A stretch of DNA of 49,774 bases from Cytauxzoon felis (lineage: Eukaryota; Apicomplexa; Aconoidasida; Piroplasmida; Theileriidae), in contig JAIQCW010000322.1 of NCBI GenBank assembly GCA_020283715.1, forward strand, positions 1 to 49,774. The letters run 5' to 3'. The notes below the pieces were generated by a model that had not been told where the DNA came from, ran no database searches, and was given only the letters and a program-made list of their open reading frames with translations. Both the position numbers and the translations under genes were made by a program. This document shows positions 1-10,600 of the stretch, piece after piece; within the stretch, counting starts at the first letter, position 1; every line of letters starts with the position of its first letter.

Positions 1-1995
1 TCTCTAAAGGCATCAGGGAAGGAGTTGATAAAGGAGATAGAGAAGGTTCTGTTAAGCGACAGTGAAAATATAATAGAAGATGTAAAATTGTTAAAGGAAT
101 ATACACATCAAGTCTTGTGGTTTTTACTCTCTTATGTAGCAGTGGAGGAATATATTTTAGTTTGCAACTGGCTTTGTAAACTTAAAGAGTATTTGTGTGA
201 AATTATTAAATGTGTGAAGAAGCAGGATAGTACTCAGAGTACACAGTGTTGCGAACATTTAAATGATACGCAGAATAAGGAGAATTGTATATGTAGGATA
301 TTATGTAACATCATATGTCTACTTATAAAATTTATAAAGAGGTTACATACTCATAAGAGGGAGATTATTTTAAGGAAGGATACTACGACCCCTGCTGATT
401 CTAAATGTACTTGTAGTTGTACTAAAGCCGATGGAAACTGCAAAAGATGCACATGTGTTAAGAAGGATAGTATTGGAGTGATATCTGAAGGTTTTACGGT
501 ATCTACGAAATCTTTAGATAATATAAGGTCGACGATTCTCATATTTTATGGTATGGAGAAGATAATTAAAAAGTATGAAAAATTAGGTTGTAAGAATGGT
601 AAATGCGCGTGTAAGGATATGTCTGGAGAGTATACAGAATGTCTATCGTTATTTTCAGTATGTTATAATATTCTGGTGGATCTTTCTTCAATGAAGGATG
701 GTACTCTACCCGCAGCTGTCATGTGGTTATCCAATTGCTTGAAGTTTATTGATAAGGTGGAGGCAAAGAAATGTGATGTGAAAACCTTAGATACAAATTA
801 TCATACTCGTACAACGAATTATGAATGTCTTTCTAATATAAATGTGTGCTGCGTTACCGAGTTGGCTAATAACTATAAGGGGATGATTGGAGCGGCTAAT
901 GGTTTGAATGGAGTTAAAGGTGAAGAAGCGGTAAAAAATAATGTAGCGAATTGTAATGGCCTTCAATCATGTAATACAACTTCTGAAGCTTCAAGTACAG
1001 AATGTAATTGCAATGATAAAAGCTGCGAATGTTCACCTACTGCGGATCCTAATGAAAGTGTCTTCAAGGATTTATGCAAAATGATGTGTTGTAACCAAGA
1101 GAATGGAAGCAATTGTGGTTGTAGTAGTACTTCTGGAAAGAATTGTAATTCCATATCCACATTTTGTAAGGAAGTAGACAAATTTATGAAATTAGTAAAA
1201 GAGGTTAAGAAAAATGGAGCACCTGCACAAGAATCTACATCTACTCCCACTCCTCCAACATGTGAATGCAAGGAAAAGAATTGCGAATATTGTAAAACAT
1301 GTCGCTTCATCAGACTCGTTGAGGAGTATACGAAGGAGTTGAATGGGAATAAAGAATGTGAATGCAAAGATTTTGTCGATAAAATTTTTGGTCAATTTTC
1401 AATTATTATAAAGACACCCTTTAGACTTTTTGGAATAGATTGGGCATGTCCATGTTGTAAATATAACTACGAAAATTGTTTAAAGGATATAAATAGTCAT
1501 TGTGGAATCTCCAAGATTATGAAAGACTGGTTTTGTTGCGACGGTTGCAAATGTATAGGGGTGGGCACCGCGAAGAGAGCCAAAAGACAAGATGAAAATT
1601 CCGAAAATTCGAACCATACGGATAAATTATGTAAATGCTTAGTGGAAGTATTTAAAAAAGTGGCACAAGCGTTAGGGATATGTAAAAATGGTGATAATCA
1701 GAAATGTCCTTGTTCTTGTTCTTGTGCTTCCGATTCCACTTCCAATTCCTGCAGTTGTTTGAAGCAGTGTTGTGAATCCGATACTTGTAAATGTACTTGT
1801 AAGAAGGAAGCTTCTTCGGGTTCTACTACTTTACCTCTCCACACATTACACACTGCACACCGTCATTCACGTATCACTGTAATTACATTAATACCTCACA
1901 CTCTCATAGTGTTAATAAAAAATTTCCAACATTACATAGTGCTCCAATACACATTTACCCATAAAACTAACTGCATCTATAAATTACTCATATAA
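1..1995 (+). CDS. Cys-rich antigen-like protein, 5'-partial
   Basis: The reading frame is already open at base 1, so the true start lies to the left. It continues to a stop at 1993-1995, giving about 664 visible residues. The composition is striking: repeated Cys clusters of CxC, CxxC and CC type (around residues 130-150, 195-205, 330-345, 355-375, 415-430 and 545-615) separate helical, Lys/Leu-rich stretches. No membrane segment or GPI signal is obvious. The last 55 or so residues lose all Cys pattern and look like translated non-coding DNA. A GTAAGA at about 1798 may be a splice donor leading to an exon I could not place, so the real C-terminus is uncertain. Cys-rich multigene surface antigens of the VESA kind are known in Babesia and this resembles them in style only; I do not recognise a specific family. 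It faces the FAINT gene tail to tail. Confidence 0.5.
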   Translation, partial: SLKASGKELIKEIEKVLLSDSENIIEDVKLLKEYTHQVLWFLLSYVAVEEYILVCNWLCKLKEYLCEIIKCVKKQDSTQSTQCCEHLNDTQNKENCICRILCNIICLLIKFIKRLHTHKREIILRKDTTTPADSKCTCSCTKADGNCKRCTCVKKDSIGVISEGFTVSTKSLDNIRSTILIFYGMEKIIKKYEKLGCKNGKCACKDMSGEYTECLSLFSVCYNILVDLSSMKDGTLPAAVMWLSNCLKFIDKVEAKKCDVKTLDTNYHTRTTNYECLSNINVCCVTELANNYKGMIGAANGLNGVKGEEAVKNNVANCNGLQSCNTTSEASSTECNCNDKSCECSPTADPNESVFKDLCKMMCCNQENGSNCGCSSTSGKNCNSISTFCKEVDKFMKLVKEVKKNGAPAQESTSTPTPPTCECKEKNCEYCKTCRFIRLVEEYTKELNGNKECECKDFVDKIFGQFSIIIKTPFRLFGIDWACPCCKYNYENCLKDINSHCGISKIMKDWFCCDGCKCIGVGTAKRAKRQDENSENSNHTDKLCKCLVEVFKKVAQALGICKNGDNQKCPCSCSCASDSTSNSCSCLKQCCESDTCKCTCKKEASSGSTTLPLHTLHTAHRHSRITVITLIPHTLIVLIKNFQHYIVLQYTFTHKTNCIYKLLI

Positions 1996-2373
1996 TAATT
2001 CATACGTTGTACGCTTCTACTCTTATACCCAATGTCCAACTCAATACGTCTTGTCTTCCACCTTCCATTGTCTTGCAGACAGCTTTCCTATTTAGTTCAC
2101 CCTCCGCTTCCCTGAGATCAGCTTCGGGTTCCACTCGAGGTTACATCCATAACTCTACCTCCATCTACACTTCCGCCACGATCTCTGGGAGTGGCTATAC
2201 TCTGTAGAGATAGGTAATTAGAAGAAGCCTCCACGGCGAGTGGAAAAGATGGACCTCAATTGAAGAACTGACGGCAGAACCTCTGTTCGAGTACAAATAG
2301 AAGTAAATGTATTCATCTGGTGAATTTAGTGACATTAAATTTATATATTTAATATTATAGTGTTGAAATTAAT
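1996..2373. other. Convergent intergenic region with hairpin-module cluster
   Basis: This spacer lies between the stops of the Cys-rich gene and the FAINT gene. Most of it (about 2055-2290) is the mosaic hairpin repeat described separately. The remaining 80 bases next to the FAINT stop are AT-rich and show no further gene. Confidence 0.7.
2055..2290 (-). repeat. Mosaic hairpin-module cluster 1
   Basis: On the minus strand it reads in the family sense. Recognisable modules are GTCTTGCAGACAGC, the GAGATCAGCT module, CCACGATCTCTGGGAGTGG, CTCTGTAGAGATAGGTAATT, and CCACGGCGAGTGG followed by a CCTCAATTG junction. It is intergenic. Confidence 0.85.
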
Positions 2374-5292
2374 CTAATCTTTATCGCCAATTATTGTATT
2401 AAATTTATTTTCGGAGATGCTTCTCCATTTTTTTCCACGTTTCTCCATAAATATACTTCCCGATCCCATGCATATTTCAATGACTTGATACTCTTTGATT
2501 GGATCATAGTGCATAGAAACAAATGAACTGTAAATTTCTGGATTATTTGAATGCCATATTGTCGTTGAACCCTCTAAAATTTTAAAAAATGCATACCTCT
2601 CTCTTGGTATAAATCTATAAATCACAGCGTCTCCATCATTCTCAACATCTACTGAATATAAATTATCAGATAACGACTCTAATATATCTACAGCTACACT
2701 TATTGGATGACCCTTGTCCTTCTTCTCATCCTCTTCACTTGAATCATCTGCCCTGCCCAACTTCTTCCTTGTCTTTTTCTTCTTCTTAATCCTCGACATG
2801 TCCTTTGGCTTCGCACCCAAATCCATAGTAGGCGCACCTAATGTTGATGGATGCATAGGAGGCGGTTGTGGAGGAGTAGAAGGAACTGATGCAGAACCAA
2901 CCACATCACTTACATCCGAAGCCATTACACCCCCCTTACCAATAGAACCCAAAGTCCTGTCAACTTCACCTTCACCTCCACCTGAGGTCGTCCTGCCGTC
3001 AGCTCTTCCTTTTACTTCCCCCTCCGCTTCACGTAGATCAGCTGCGGGTGTTCCACTCGAGGTTACATCCTCACTTCCGGCATTGGCAGGTATATTGCCA
3101 TACGTCACGTGATCCGTCCTCCCACCAGAGGTCACATCTCCACCTCTGACACCCTCTACAGTATAATAATTCGCATCACTCGGCTTTTGATTGGATTTAT
3201 TATCATAATTAACATAATCAGAAGCTGCGACCGCTTGCTCTTCATATTTACGCGGATCGATTGCAACTGCCGCTTCAGCACCCTCAGCACCTCCAGACGC
3301 TTCAGTCGGCCTAGATAGCAAATCATATGTTCCAGTCTCAGTTTTAAATCGAGTACTACTAACATGTTTATCATCCCCATCTTCTTTCAAGGATGGAGTT
3401 GACGATCTCTTGCGTAAATCAAGCTTGGGATGAGACCTCTTTGGTCCACCCTTCTTCTTATAATGATCCGGCCTAGGCTCAAATATCCCCGAAGTTATAT
3501 CAAGATCAGGCAATGAATCTGTGTACGAGGCTGAAGATTGCGTTAGACGCCGTCTGTCAGGACTATCTCTACTCATTAACATCGCCAATGCTCTATTCTC
3601 TTCTCTTGCCATATGATCTCTAATCAAACGATGATAATTTCTAATATCCGGTATTATATTCTTACCACTTCGAAGTTTACTATATAAACCACGAGCCATA
3701 AATGGTAACACAGGTAACCAATAACTATCCCATTGACAATGATACTCGAAATCATTTTCATTTTCACCCTGCACTGATATACCAAGCAATAAAATATTAC
3801 CACCGAATACAACACTAGTTACATTGTTACACATCTTTTCTCCATAGCCAGACCATAATAATCTCTTCTTTCCATCCGTCACAATATCAATACAATGCCC
3901 ACTGATAGGTTTATAATCATATCTAGTAGCATCACCACACATTGTAGATTTAATTTCAATACCTTGACTCCCACTAAAATGACTAACATCAACTGTACAA
4001 CACTTATATCCAGTTGAAGATGGCTCAAGAGAGATATTCTCAGTAGAAAAGTGTGAACTTTGTTCCGTATCTGGATATAATGTTGAAGATTCTGATGTAT
4101 CTTTAGAAGTTGGTCGTGTAGTATCAGATGATCTATTTTGTTGTGATGGTCTACGTGTAAAATCAATTTCTTCATATATAGCTTCCTCTTCAATAACATT
4201 AGATGGTCTAGATTCACTAGTTCTAGGTTGTTGTGTAACAACATTTCCATTTTCATATGAATTAAAATCATTCCTATGTCGATTATGTTGTTGTTCATAT
4301 ACATTAGCATCTCTAGCATCTTCTGGTCTTCCTCTAGTTAATATTAAATTATCTTGTGGTACAAGTACATTTTCTACATGTATAATTTCAACATCAGGAT
4401 CATTATATGGATCAGATGTACCATTTTCATCTGTTGGAAAGAATTCAAAATCATTAGAAATATCATGTGGAGTAAATGGTTCTGGTAATCTACTACGTGA
4501 AATATTATGCATAGTAACACTAAAATAACGTATATTAACAAGTTTCCATTCATCACCAAATTTTTGATAATTAGCTTTATAATTATAAATTGGTGTATTT
4601 ACATCAAATGCAACAAATATTAATGATAGATCAATAAATGTTGTTACATAAAATACATGATTTGTACCTCCAAATGGATCATACCATATAACATTATTAC
4701 CCTCTACTACTTTTGTTATCCTTTTATTTTTATTCTTTACTTTAAATTCATGTGTCAACATACGCCTTTGAAAATGTGAATCAAAATTAATATCATTAGT
4801 CTCTTGTAAATTTGTTACATCAACTGTAATATGATGCGGCTTATCAAAATTTACCTTTGATTCATCATATGTACCATTTTCTAATAAAATTTTAAATTTA
4901 TTAAATTGTTTAGATTTAATTTCATGCCATTGACCTCTAACATTAATAAATTGACGATTTTTTGGAGATAATACACCTCTTTGTGTTAATTTAAATAATA
5001 CTAATTTTTCGGTGTCACGTATAAAATATGCAGCCACTTCCGCATACATATGATTTAATAATCTTTTACGTCTCCATACTGCTCTATCACCATATACTAT
5101 AGAATGTACTTTACAATCTGGATCTATTGAAAATAATTTCTTATATCTATACCCTTTTGAACTTGTTGTTATTTTATATAATTGAGATGATGTATCATTA
5201 CTCAAATCAACTACTATCTTTCTAATACAATAAACATATTTTATAAATGTTAATATATATACCGATATTATTGTACAAAGTATTATCCTCAT
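2374..5292 (-). CDS. Secreted protein with four FAINT-like domains
   Basis: The 972-residue protein has a hydrophobic N-terminus (about residues 2-22, ending ...YCIRK) that fits a signal peptide. It holds four FAINT (DUF529)-like blocks, each with a beta-rich core, a VxxGDxxIW-like strand and a final W: about residues 27-135, 150-260, 430-530 and 885-965. The last one (TTIWHSNN ... FMEKRGKKWRSI) is the clearest. Between them are low-complexity acidic, Ser- and Pro-rich linkers with basic runs (KKKKKTRKK, about residue 855). FAINT proteins are known in Theileria as secreted, often host-exposed proteins of unknown biochemical role. The linker at about residues 705-785 is encoded by a hairpin-module cluster, inserted in frame. 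No introns are needed. Role in the host cell is inference from the family. Confidence 0.8.
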   Translation of the reverse strand: MRIILCTIISVYILTFIKYVYCIRKIVVDLSNDTSSQLYKITTSSKGYRYKKLFSIDPDCKVHSIVYGDRAVWRRKRLLNHMYAEVAAYFIRDTEKLVLFKLTQRGVLSPKNRQFINVRGQWHEIKSKQFNKFKILLENGTYDESKVNFDKPHHITVDVTNLQETNDINFDSHFQRRMLTHEFKVKNKNKRITKVVEGNNVIWYDPFGGTNHVFYVTTFIDLSLIFVAFDVNTPIYNYKANYQKFGDEWKLVNIRYFSVTMHNISRSRLPEPFTPHDISNDFEFFPTDENGTSDPYNDPDVEIIHVENVLVPQDNLILTRGRPEDARDANVYEQQHNRHRNDFNSYENGNVVTQQPRTSESRPSNVIEEEAIYEEIDFTRRPSQQNRSSDTTRPTSKDTSESSTLYPDTEQSSHFSTENISLEPSSTGYKCCTVDVSHFSGSQGIEIKSTMCGDATRYDYKPISGHCIDIVTDGKKRLLWSGYGEKMCNNVTSVVFGGNILLLGISVQGENENDFEYHCQWDSYWLPVLPFMARGLYSKLRSGKNIIPDIRNYHRLIRDHMAREENRALAMLMSRDSPDRRRLTQSSASYTDSLPDLDITSGIFEPRPDHYKKKGGPKRSHPKLDLRKRSSTPSLKEDGDDKHVSSTRFKTETGTYDLLSRPTEASGGAEGAEAAVAIDPRKYEEQAVAASDYVNYDNKSNQKPSDANYYTVEGVRGGDVTSGGRTDHVTYGNIPANAGSEDVTSSGTPAADLREAEGEVKGRADGRTTSGGGEGEVDRTLGSIGKGGVMASDVSDVVGSASVPSTPPQPPPMHPSTLGAPTMDLGAKPKDMSRIKKKKKTRKKLGRADDSSEEDEKKDKGHPISVAVDILESLSDNLYSVDVENDGDAVIYRFIPRERYAFFKILEGSTTIWHSNNPEIYSSFVSMHYDPIKEYQVIEICMGSGSIFMEKRGKKWRSISENKFNTIIGDKD
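2930..3150 (-). repeat. In-frame hairpin-module cluster 2 (FAINT gene)
   Basis: This cluster lies inside the FAINT exon and encodes the linker with the signatures DVTSSGTPAADLREAEGEV and GRADGRTTSGG. Modules seen are the ACCTCAGGTGG junction, GCTGACGGCAGG and AGCTGATCTACGTGAAGCGG. It carries no stop in the host frame and is in family-sense orientation. Confidence 0.8.
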
Positions 5293-6061
5293 TACTACTA
5301 CATTTAATATACACTAGTAATATATATATACATGTCTAATTATTATCTATCATTGTATATAGAATATTCATAACCTTATTATCATATTATAATTAATTTA
5401 TATCATGCATAATACTCAATGCATCCTTTTTTTCAATTCTATTCATACATAATGAAGAATGGGGACATTATTCTAGATCCATATAGAAAAACTTGTCCAA
5501 ATTATCATCTCAATTATACATACCTACATCAACTAAACTAGAAAATACATTTATATAATAAATAATAAATTAACAATACATTGTACCAAATATTATTATA
5601 CAAATCAATCAATGACATCAAATGCATGTAGATCCCACTCCACCCGAGGTTACATCCACCGTTCCATTTGCTGTTTCACTTGAGGTTACAACCTTGTCTT
5701 CGTCTTGCAGACGGCCTCCTCTCTTTACTTCCCCCTCCGCTTCCCTGAGATCAGCTGCGGGTTTTCCACTTGAGGTTAGATCCAATACATCCTTAGCACC
5801 ATCTTCCATCATTCCCATGATGGATGATCCATCACTACCTTCACCACGATCTCTGGGAGTGGCTATACTCTTTAGAGATAGGTAATTAGAAGAAGCCTCC
5901 ACGGCGAGTGGAAGAGGTGAAGGTAGTGATTGGACCTCAAATGGAAGACACGTCGTGTAGACAACGCCTCAGTTGTTCCACTCCTTCAGCTCACTCGTTA
6001 CGCTCGTTCGACCTCAGTCATACTTCCTTCGGCAATCGTTTCACTCCTTCGTTTTCATTCA
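5293..6061. other. Intergenic region between FAINT and Derlin genes
   Basis: Bases 5293-5615 are AT-rich and form the upstream region of the FAINT gene. They contain one short ATG frame of 29 codons (from about 5452) that I cannot support as a gene. Bases 5620-6060 are hairpin-module repeat, including a GAAGGAGTGAAACG-type stretch (reverse strand) that touches the Derlin stop. Confidence 0.6.
5620..6060 (-). repeat. Mosaic hairpin-module cluster 3
   Basis: This is one of the most complete clusters. In minus-strand order it has the SSNYLS module, CCACTCCCAGAGATCGTGG, the CATCATGGGAATGATG hairpin, the DLTSSGKP junction, ADLREAEGEV, and several ACCTCRRGTGG junctions. Its left-hand tail (plus strand 5965-6060) is the separate CTTCGTTTCACTCC-rich module. 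It is entirely intergenic, yet its family frame is open for about 94 codons. Confidence 0.85.
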
Positions 6062-7099
6062 TTAAAATGACAATTCATTGGTGAATTTCTTATAGATCCC
6101 CTTGACAAGGGTTGATTGGAATGGGATTTTGAATGGATATAGTGTATTTTTGTGTGAAAGGAGGTAAAAGTAGAGATATGCGAGTACAATGGCGGCGAAA
6201 TCTCCTCTGGCGGCATCTTTATATAAGAGATGATTTTGTAGCATAAAAAAGTAGGGGATATATTCAGCTGGTATAGAAAATACATCAAAACAATTAACTA
6301 ATGTACCTTCATTTAATCTACTCCAATAATAAAGTATAAATGTATGTAAATGATATGATAATGATTCATATACTTTATAATCCCCATAAATTTTATAATC
6401 AATTACCCCATATAATGATAATGTTATCATACCATATATTAACATTTCTAAAAATTTATCAGGTTGTGTACAATATGCAATCTCAACTGATGACATATAT
6501 ACAGCTATAGATTGACACATTAATAAATGTGATAACCATAATTGACCAAATAAAAAATATGGGGTAAACAAACGCCAAATTTCCCCATTAATTATACGAT
6601 TATAATCAAAGAGTAGAAATTCAAAAGGATAATTATCATTAATAATTAATGATGTTAATGCAATTAATGTAGATGAAAATAAATAAAACATTGTAATTGG
6701 TGGTATCCTAAATAATGATTGTATTACACGTGATAAAATCCAATGTTCATTAGCATCAATTACACCACGTAATTTATCACCAAAATTATTATATAAACCA
6801 GGCAACATACTATAATCCAATCTTTTTAATGCCAAATTATTACCACTAGACCTCCTTGTCATGTAAACACCATTACCATATCTTAATGAATCATAACCCT
6901 TCACGTTACAAGTTTTAGTACATGATACGACATTACATGATGTATATATGAAGAAGAAGATGAGGAATAAGAAGAAGGAGATATTGTATGATTTGTATAC
7001 ATGAAAAAAAGTACAATGATGATGATGATGGAATGTAGAAGAAATTTTAAATTTGAATTGATTTATACACCTTTTATTCATCATTACAGAGGAGAACAT
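6062..7099 (-). CDS. Derlin (Der1-like) with N-terminal leader
   Basis: The C-terminal 220 residues form a multi-pass Der1/Derlin domain: a PPITMFYLFSS start, hydrophobic segments, the characteristic IWRLFTPYFLFGQ motif, and a later GDFAAIVLAYLYFYLL segment in the place of the family's GHxYYFL region. Derlins move misfolded proteins out of the ER. Apicomplexans also have a second set in the apicoplast periphery that imports proteins. Here about 110 residues precede the domain, with a hydrophobic run (SFFLFLIFFFIY) about 40-58 residues from the first Met and basic sequence after it, as in a bipartite plastid leader, so the apicoplast paralogue is a reasonable guess. The frame stays open 5' of 7099, but that part is hairpin repeat and the metalloprotease 3' end, so I start at the first Met after the repeat (7099; alternatives 7084 and 7081). 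Confidence 0.75.
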   Translation of the reverse strand: MFSSVMMNKRCINQFKFKISSTFHHHHHCTFFHVYKSYNISFFLFLIFFFIYTSCNVVSCTKTCNVKGYDSLRYGNGVYMTRRSSGNNLALKRLDYSMLPGLYNNFGDKLRGVIDANEHWILSRVIQSLFRIPPITMFYLFSSTLIALTSLIINDNYPFEFLLFDYNRIINGEIWRLFTPYFLFGQLWLSHLLMCQSIAVYMSSVEIAYCTQPDKFLEMLIYGMITLSLYGVIDYKIYGDYKVYESLSYHLHTFILYYWSRLNEGTLVNCFDVFSIPAEYIPYFFMLQNHLLYKDAARGDFAAIVLAYLYFYLLSHKNTLYPFKIPFQSTLVKGIYKKFTNELSF

Positions 7100-7616
7100 G
7101 TAGTCATATCTTATACCTGAAGATAGAAGACATTGTTCTCCATCTGCCGTCCCACTCGCCTCCACCTGAGGTCCATCTTTTCCATTGCATGGAGCTTTCC
7201 ACTCGAGGTCTATCCTGCCGTCAGCTCTTCCATTTACTTCCCCTTCCAGCTCCCGTAGATCGCTTCCAGGTATTCCACATTCACTTGAGGTTACATTATT
7301 ATCTTCACGTTCTTCCGGGTAGAATTTCCTGTTCCTCGGGGTTGACACTTTATTTGTTCTTCCGGGTTGAATTCTTGTTCTTAGGGGTTTAACATCTATG
7401 TTCTTCCTGGTTGGAAAATTATGTTCTTCCTCATTAACTTCGCCACGATCTCCGGGAGTGGCATTACTGTTTACGGGGAGATAATTGGAAGAAGCCTCCA
7501 CGGCGGGTGGAGAAGACGATGTTGGACCGTTGGTAGATGTAACCTCAGGTGGACTGGACTGTACCATATTCATAATAGTCTTCCTTGTATGGGTAAATCT
7601 TCTACAAAACAATTTA
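7100..7616 (-). repeat. Mosaic hairpin-module cluster 4 (intergenic)
   Basis: This fills the spacer between the metalloprotease stop and the Derlin start. Modules include CCATTGCATGG, GCTGACGGCAGG, the GATCTACGGGAGCTGG module, CCACTCCCGGAGATCGTGG and CCGTAAACAG. It also contains an unusual triplicated stretch around 7310-7420 built on TTCTTCCGGGT / TTCCTCGGGGT, three related copies in a row. The family frame is open through it into the Derlin frame. Confidence 0.8.
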
Positions 7617-10600
7617 TTAGCTTCTTCCGGTAACATAGACACGTTCGGTGAGTGATGTATCCATTTCATTTCCTGCATAATCTTCAGCTTTAATATTTGA
7701 TAAATGCCAAACACCTGGTATTGATCCCTTTGGTAATACATGCAAATGCTTAATCAATTGCCAATCATTAACCTCCTTCCAAACAGGATATAATAATACA
7801 TTTGCACCAAATGGATCACGTAACTTCATAGATAAAGCCGATATACCACTAGAATCACGAATCTCAAATGATATCTCAACCTAAAGATAATTTGAAATAT
7901 ATAAATTAAAAAACATCAACTGAAATAAAGTGAAAGCCCACAGAAGGTCCCAACGAAGGTTATACAACCTCTCCACTTGAGGTCCAGACCACCATCCTCT
8001 ACTCGGCGCTCCACCTGAGGTCAATCCTGCCGTCAGCTCTTCTATTTACTTCCCCCTCTGCTTCCCTGAGATCAGCTACGGGTTTTCCACTTGAGGTCTA
8101 ATCCCCTGTAACTCCACCTTTACTTCAGTACGATCTCCGGGAGTGGCTTTACTCTTTAGAGATGAATAATTGGAAGAAGGCTCCACGCCGAGTGGAAGAC
8201 AAGGTTGTAACCTCAGGTGGAGAGGCTTCACGCCTAGTGGAAGAAGAGTTGGATTGGACCTCGGGTGGAGAGCTGTCTGTAGGAGAACGCGAGGTTGGAT
8301 TATAATCCATAGGACAGACAACACCTCAGTCATACTTCCTTCGGACTCAGTCACTTCGTTCCTTCGTTACACTATCTTCCTTCAACTTACGACAGTTTCT
8401 CCATTCGGTGAGTTACGGTTGGTTGGATGGCTTGTTACTTTAACGTTTTTAATTTCGGGTGGATTATTATCAACGTTGGTTTCGGTACTGGTATAGTGTA
8501 CAAATGGGCCTTTATTACTGGGCCATTGTAACAATTGTGTATTACCAGCAGCGTCGTAAATTGTAATTTGTGTAAGATAATAATCACCAGTACGTGCAGC
8601 TTTACTCAAGGGGATATTTAACGCTATTCTAAAACAATTAAAATTACCACTTGAAGATTCTATACGACTTAGACCATTATAATACTGTTTTTCCCTTTCA
8701 AATTTAAATAAATTATAAACAATTGATTTATTAATCGAATTTATTCCATTAGACACTTCACATTCACTAGATGGAACCTTTAAACTACCACTCCACACAT
8801 CACCACGCCATGAATCACCCTTTATATAATCACTCGTATTATCACGACCAGAATATGCAAATAATGAATGCTGATTACTCGCATTACCATTCACCGATGC
8901 ATACGCCGTATTCTTGTCCTTCAACTCACCATCATCCACCAATAACCAACTCACCCTTATCGCACTCGATCCTATAAATGAATGAAGATAATGAAGCGAA
9001 GGAGTGTAACGACTGAGACAACGAGTGTAACGAGTGACGAAGGAAGTATGAGCGAGTCCGATGGAGCCTGCGACTGAGGTGTTGTCTACACGTGTCTTCC
9101 ACCTGAAATTACAACAACCTCGCGTTCTCTTGCAGAGAGCTCTTCACATGAGGTTACAACCACCGTTGGTCTTGCAGACAGCTTCCTCTATTTACTTCCC
9201 CCTTCGCTTCCCTGAGATCAGCTACGGGTTTTCCACTTGAGGTTACATCCAACACATCCTTAGCACCATCTTCCATCATTCCCATGATGGATGATCCATC
9301 ACTACCTTCACCACGATCTCCGGGAGTGGCTCTACTCTTTAGAGGGAGGTAATTAAAAGAGCTCCATGCAATGGCAATACGAGGTGGAGTATAGGATGGT
9401 GGATGTAACCTCAGGTGGAGTAGACAACATCTCAGTCATTACATTCCTTCGACAGTCGTTTCACTCCTTCGCTTCGTTCCTTCATCGCTTCGCTCTTCGG
9501 TCAACTTACTGGATCCTTGTATGATTTTCATGGCGATGGATGTTGTGATACTTTTGGGATCTTGGAAATCTTCGGCGCCGTTATTGATCCAGACACGTAG
9601 TCCGAAATCGCTGGTTCCTACAAATCGTTCTAATCCTTTATCATCTTTGATGATAATTTGATCGCTGGTCCATACTCCACGTTTTTTGTATTGATTCATT
9701 GTCACTTGTCCATTGAATTCATGGCTACATTTGAGGGCTTTGAGTGAGACATCGATGAATGTACCAGCATCTGAAAAGAGTCTAAATCGTATAGATGTAG
9801 CACAAGATCCGGGTCCAGAATTGAATAATTTGAATACAAATTTCACCCTTTTGGCATCATTTATTCTTCCTTCTACAATTACATCAACTTGTGATAAACG
9901 TCCTGGATAAAGATAATCTGGATTACCAAGATTAATAACTTTAAATTCATGTGATGCTTTGATAATATAATGTCCACCACCCATTAATTCATTTTTAATG
10001 AATTCATATTTTTTAGGTGCTCTAGATTGTAATAATCTAGGATTTAATACATAATCTGCTAAACTTGATGCAAAATCTTCTGATGGATTTTTTTGATGAG
10101 AATATGCAGATACAAATTCTGTTTGTTGTCTAGTAGACCAACCATCTGGATCTTTAGGGTCTTTAAACCATCCACCAATATTAGACCATTTTTGACGTAC
10201 ATCATTATTTAATGTATTATAATCAATAAAATGTCCAATTTCATGTAGAATTAAATTTGTTACATCTGGATAATTATAAAAACCAGATTCCATAAATTCA
10301 ATATAAGAATCTATACCTTTACCTTTTGGATATGCAATTGCAGGTGCTGTAGGTTCTTGTGGATTTACCATACCATCTAATCTTCTAAGAAAATATTTTA
10401 AACCATCAACTTTATGTAATCCATTAGGATATTCATGCCATGATGTAGCAATTTCAATTAATTCTTCTGGATGTTTAAACCAAGATTGATAATGATTACT
10501 AGGATATGATGTTAATTGTTTACCAGCTTTAATTAAATGTTCTAATTCAAATGGTTCTAATATATCAACATTATGTATCTCTTTAAATAATCTTTTTAAA

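Noticed and set aside
1..1995. Firm call of the Cys-rich ORF as a VESA protein
   Set aside because: Only general Cys-rich style agrees; no specific motif was recognised and the ends are incomplete.
5452..5541. A 29-codon ATG frame upstream of the FAINT gene
   Set aside because: Too short, no conserved feature, and chance frames of this size are common.
5620..5902. Open frames of 60-120 codons inside intergenic clusters (also 17553-17852, 43872-44123, 47443-47739, 49330-49689)
   Set aside because: They are made only of repeat modules, which are stop-free in their own frame. Length alone is not evidence for a gene.
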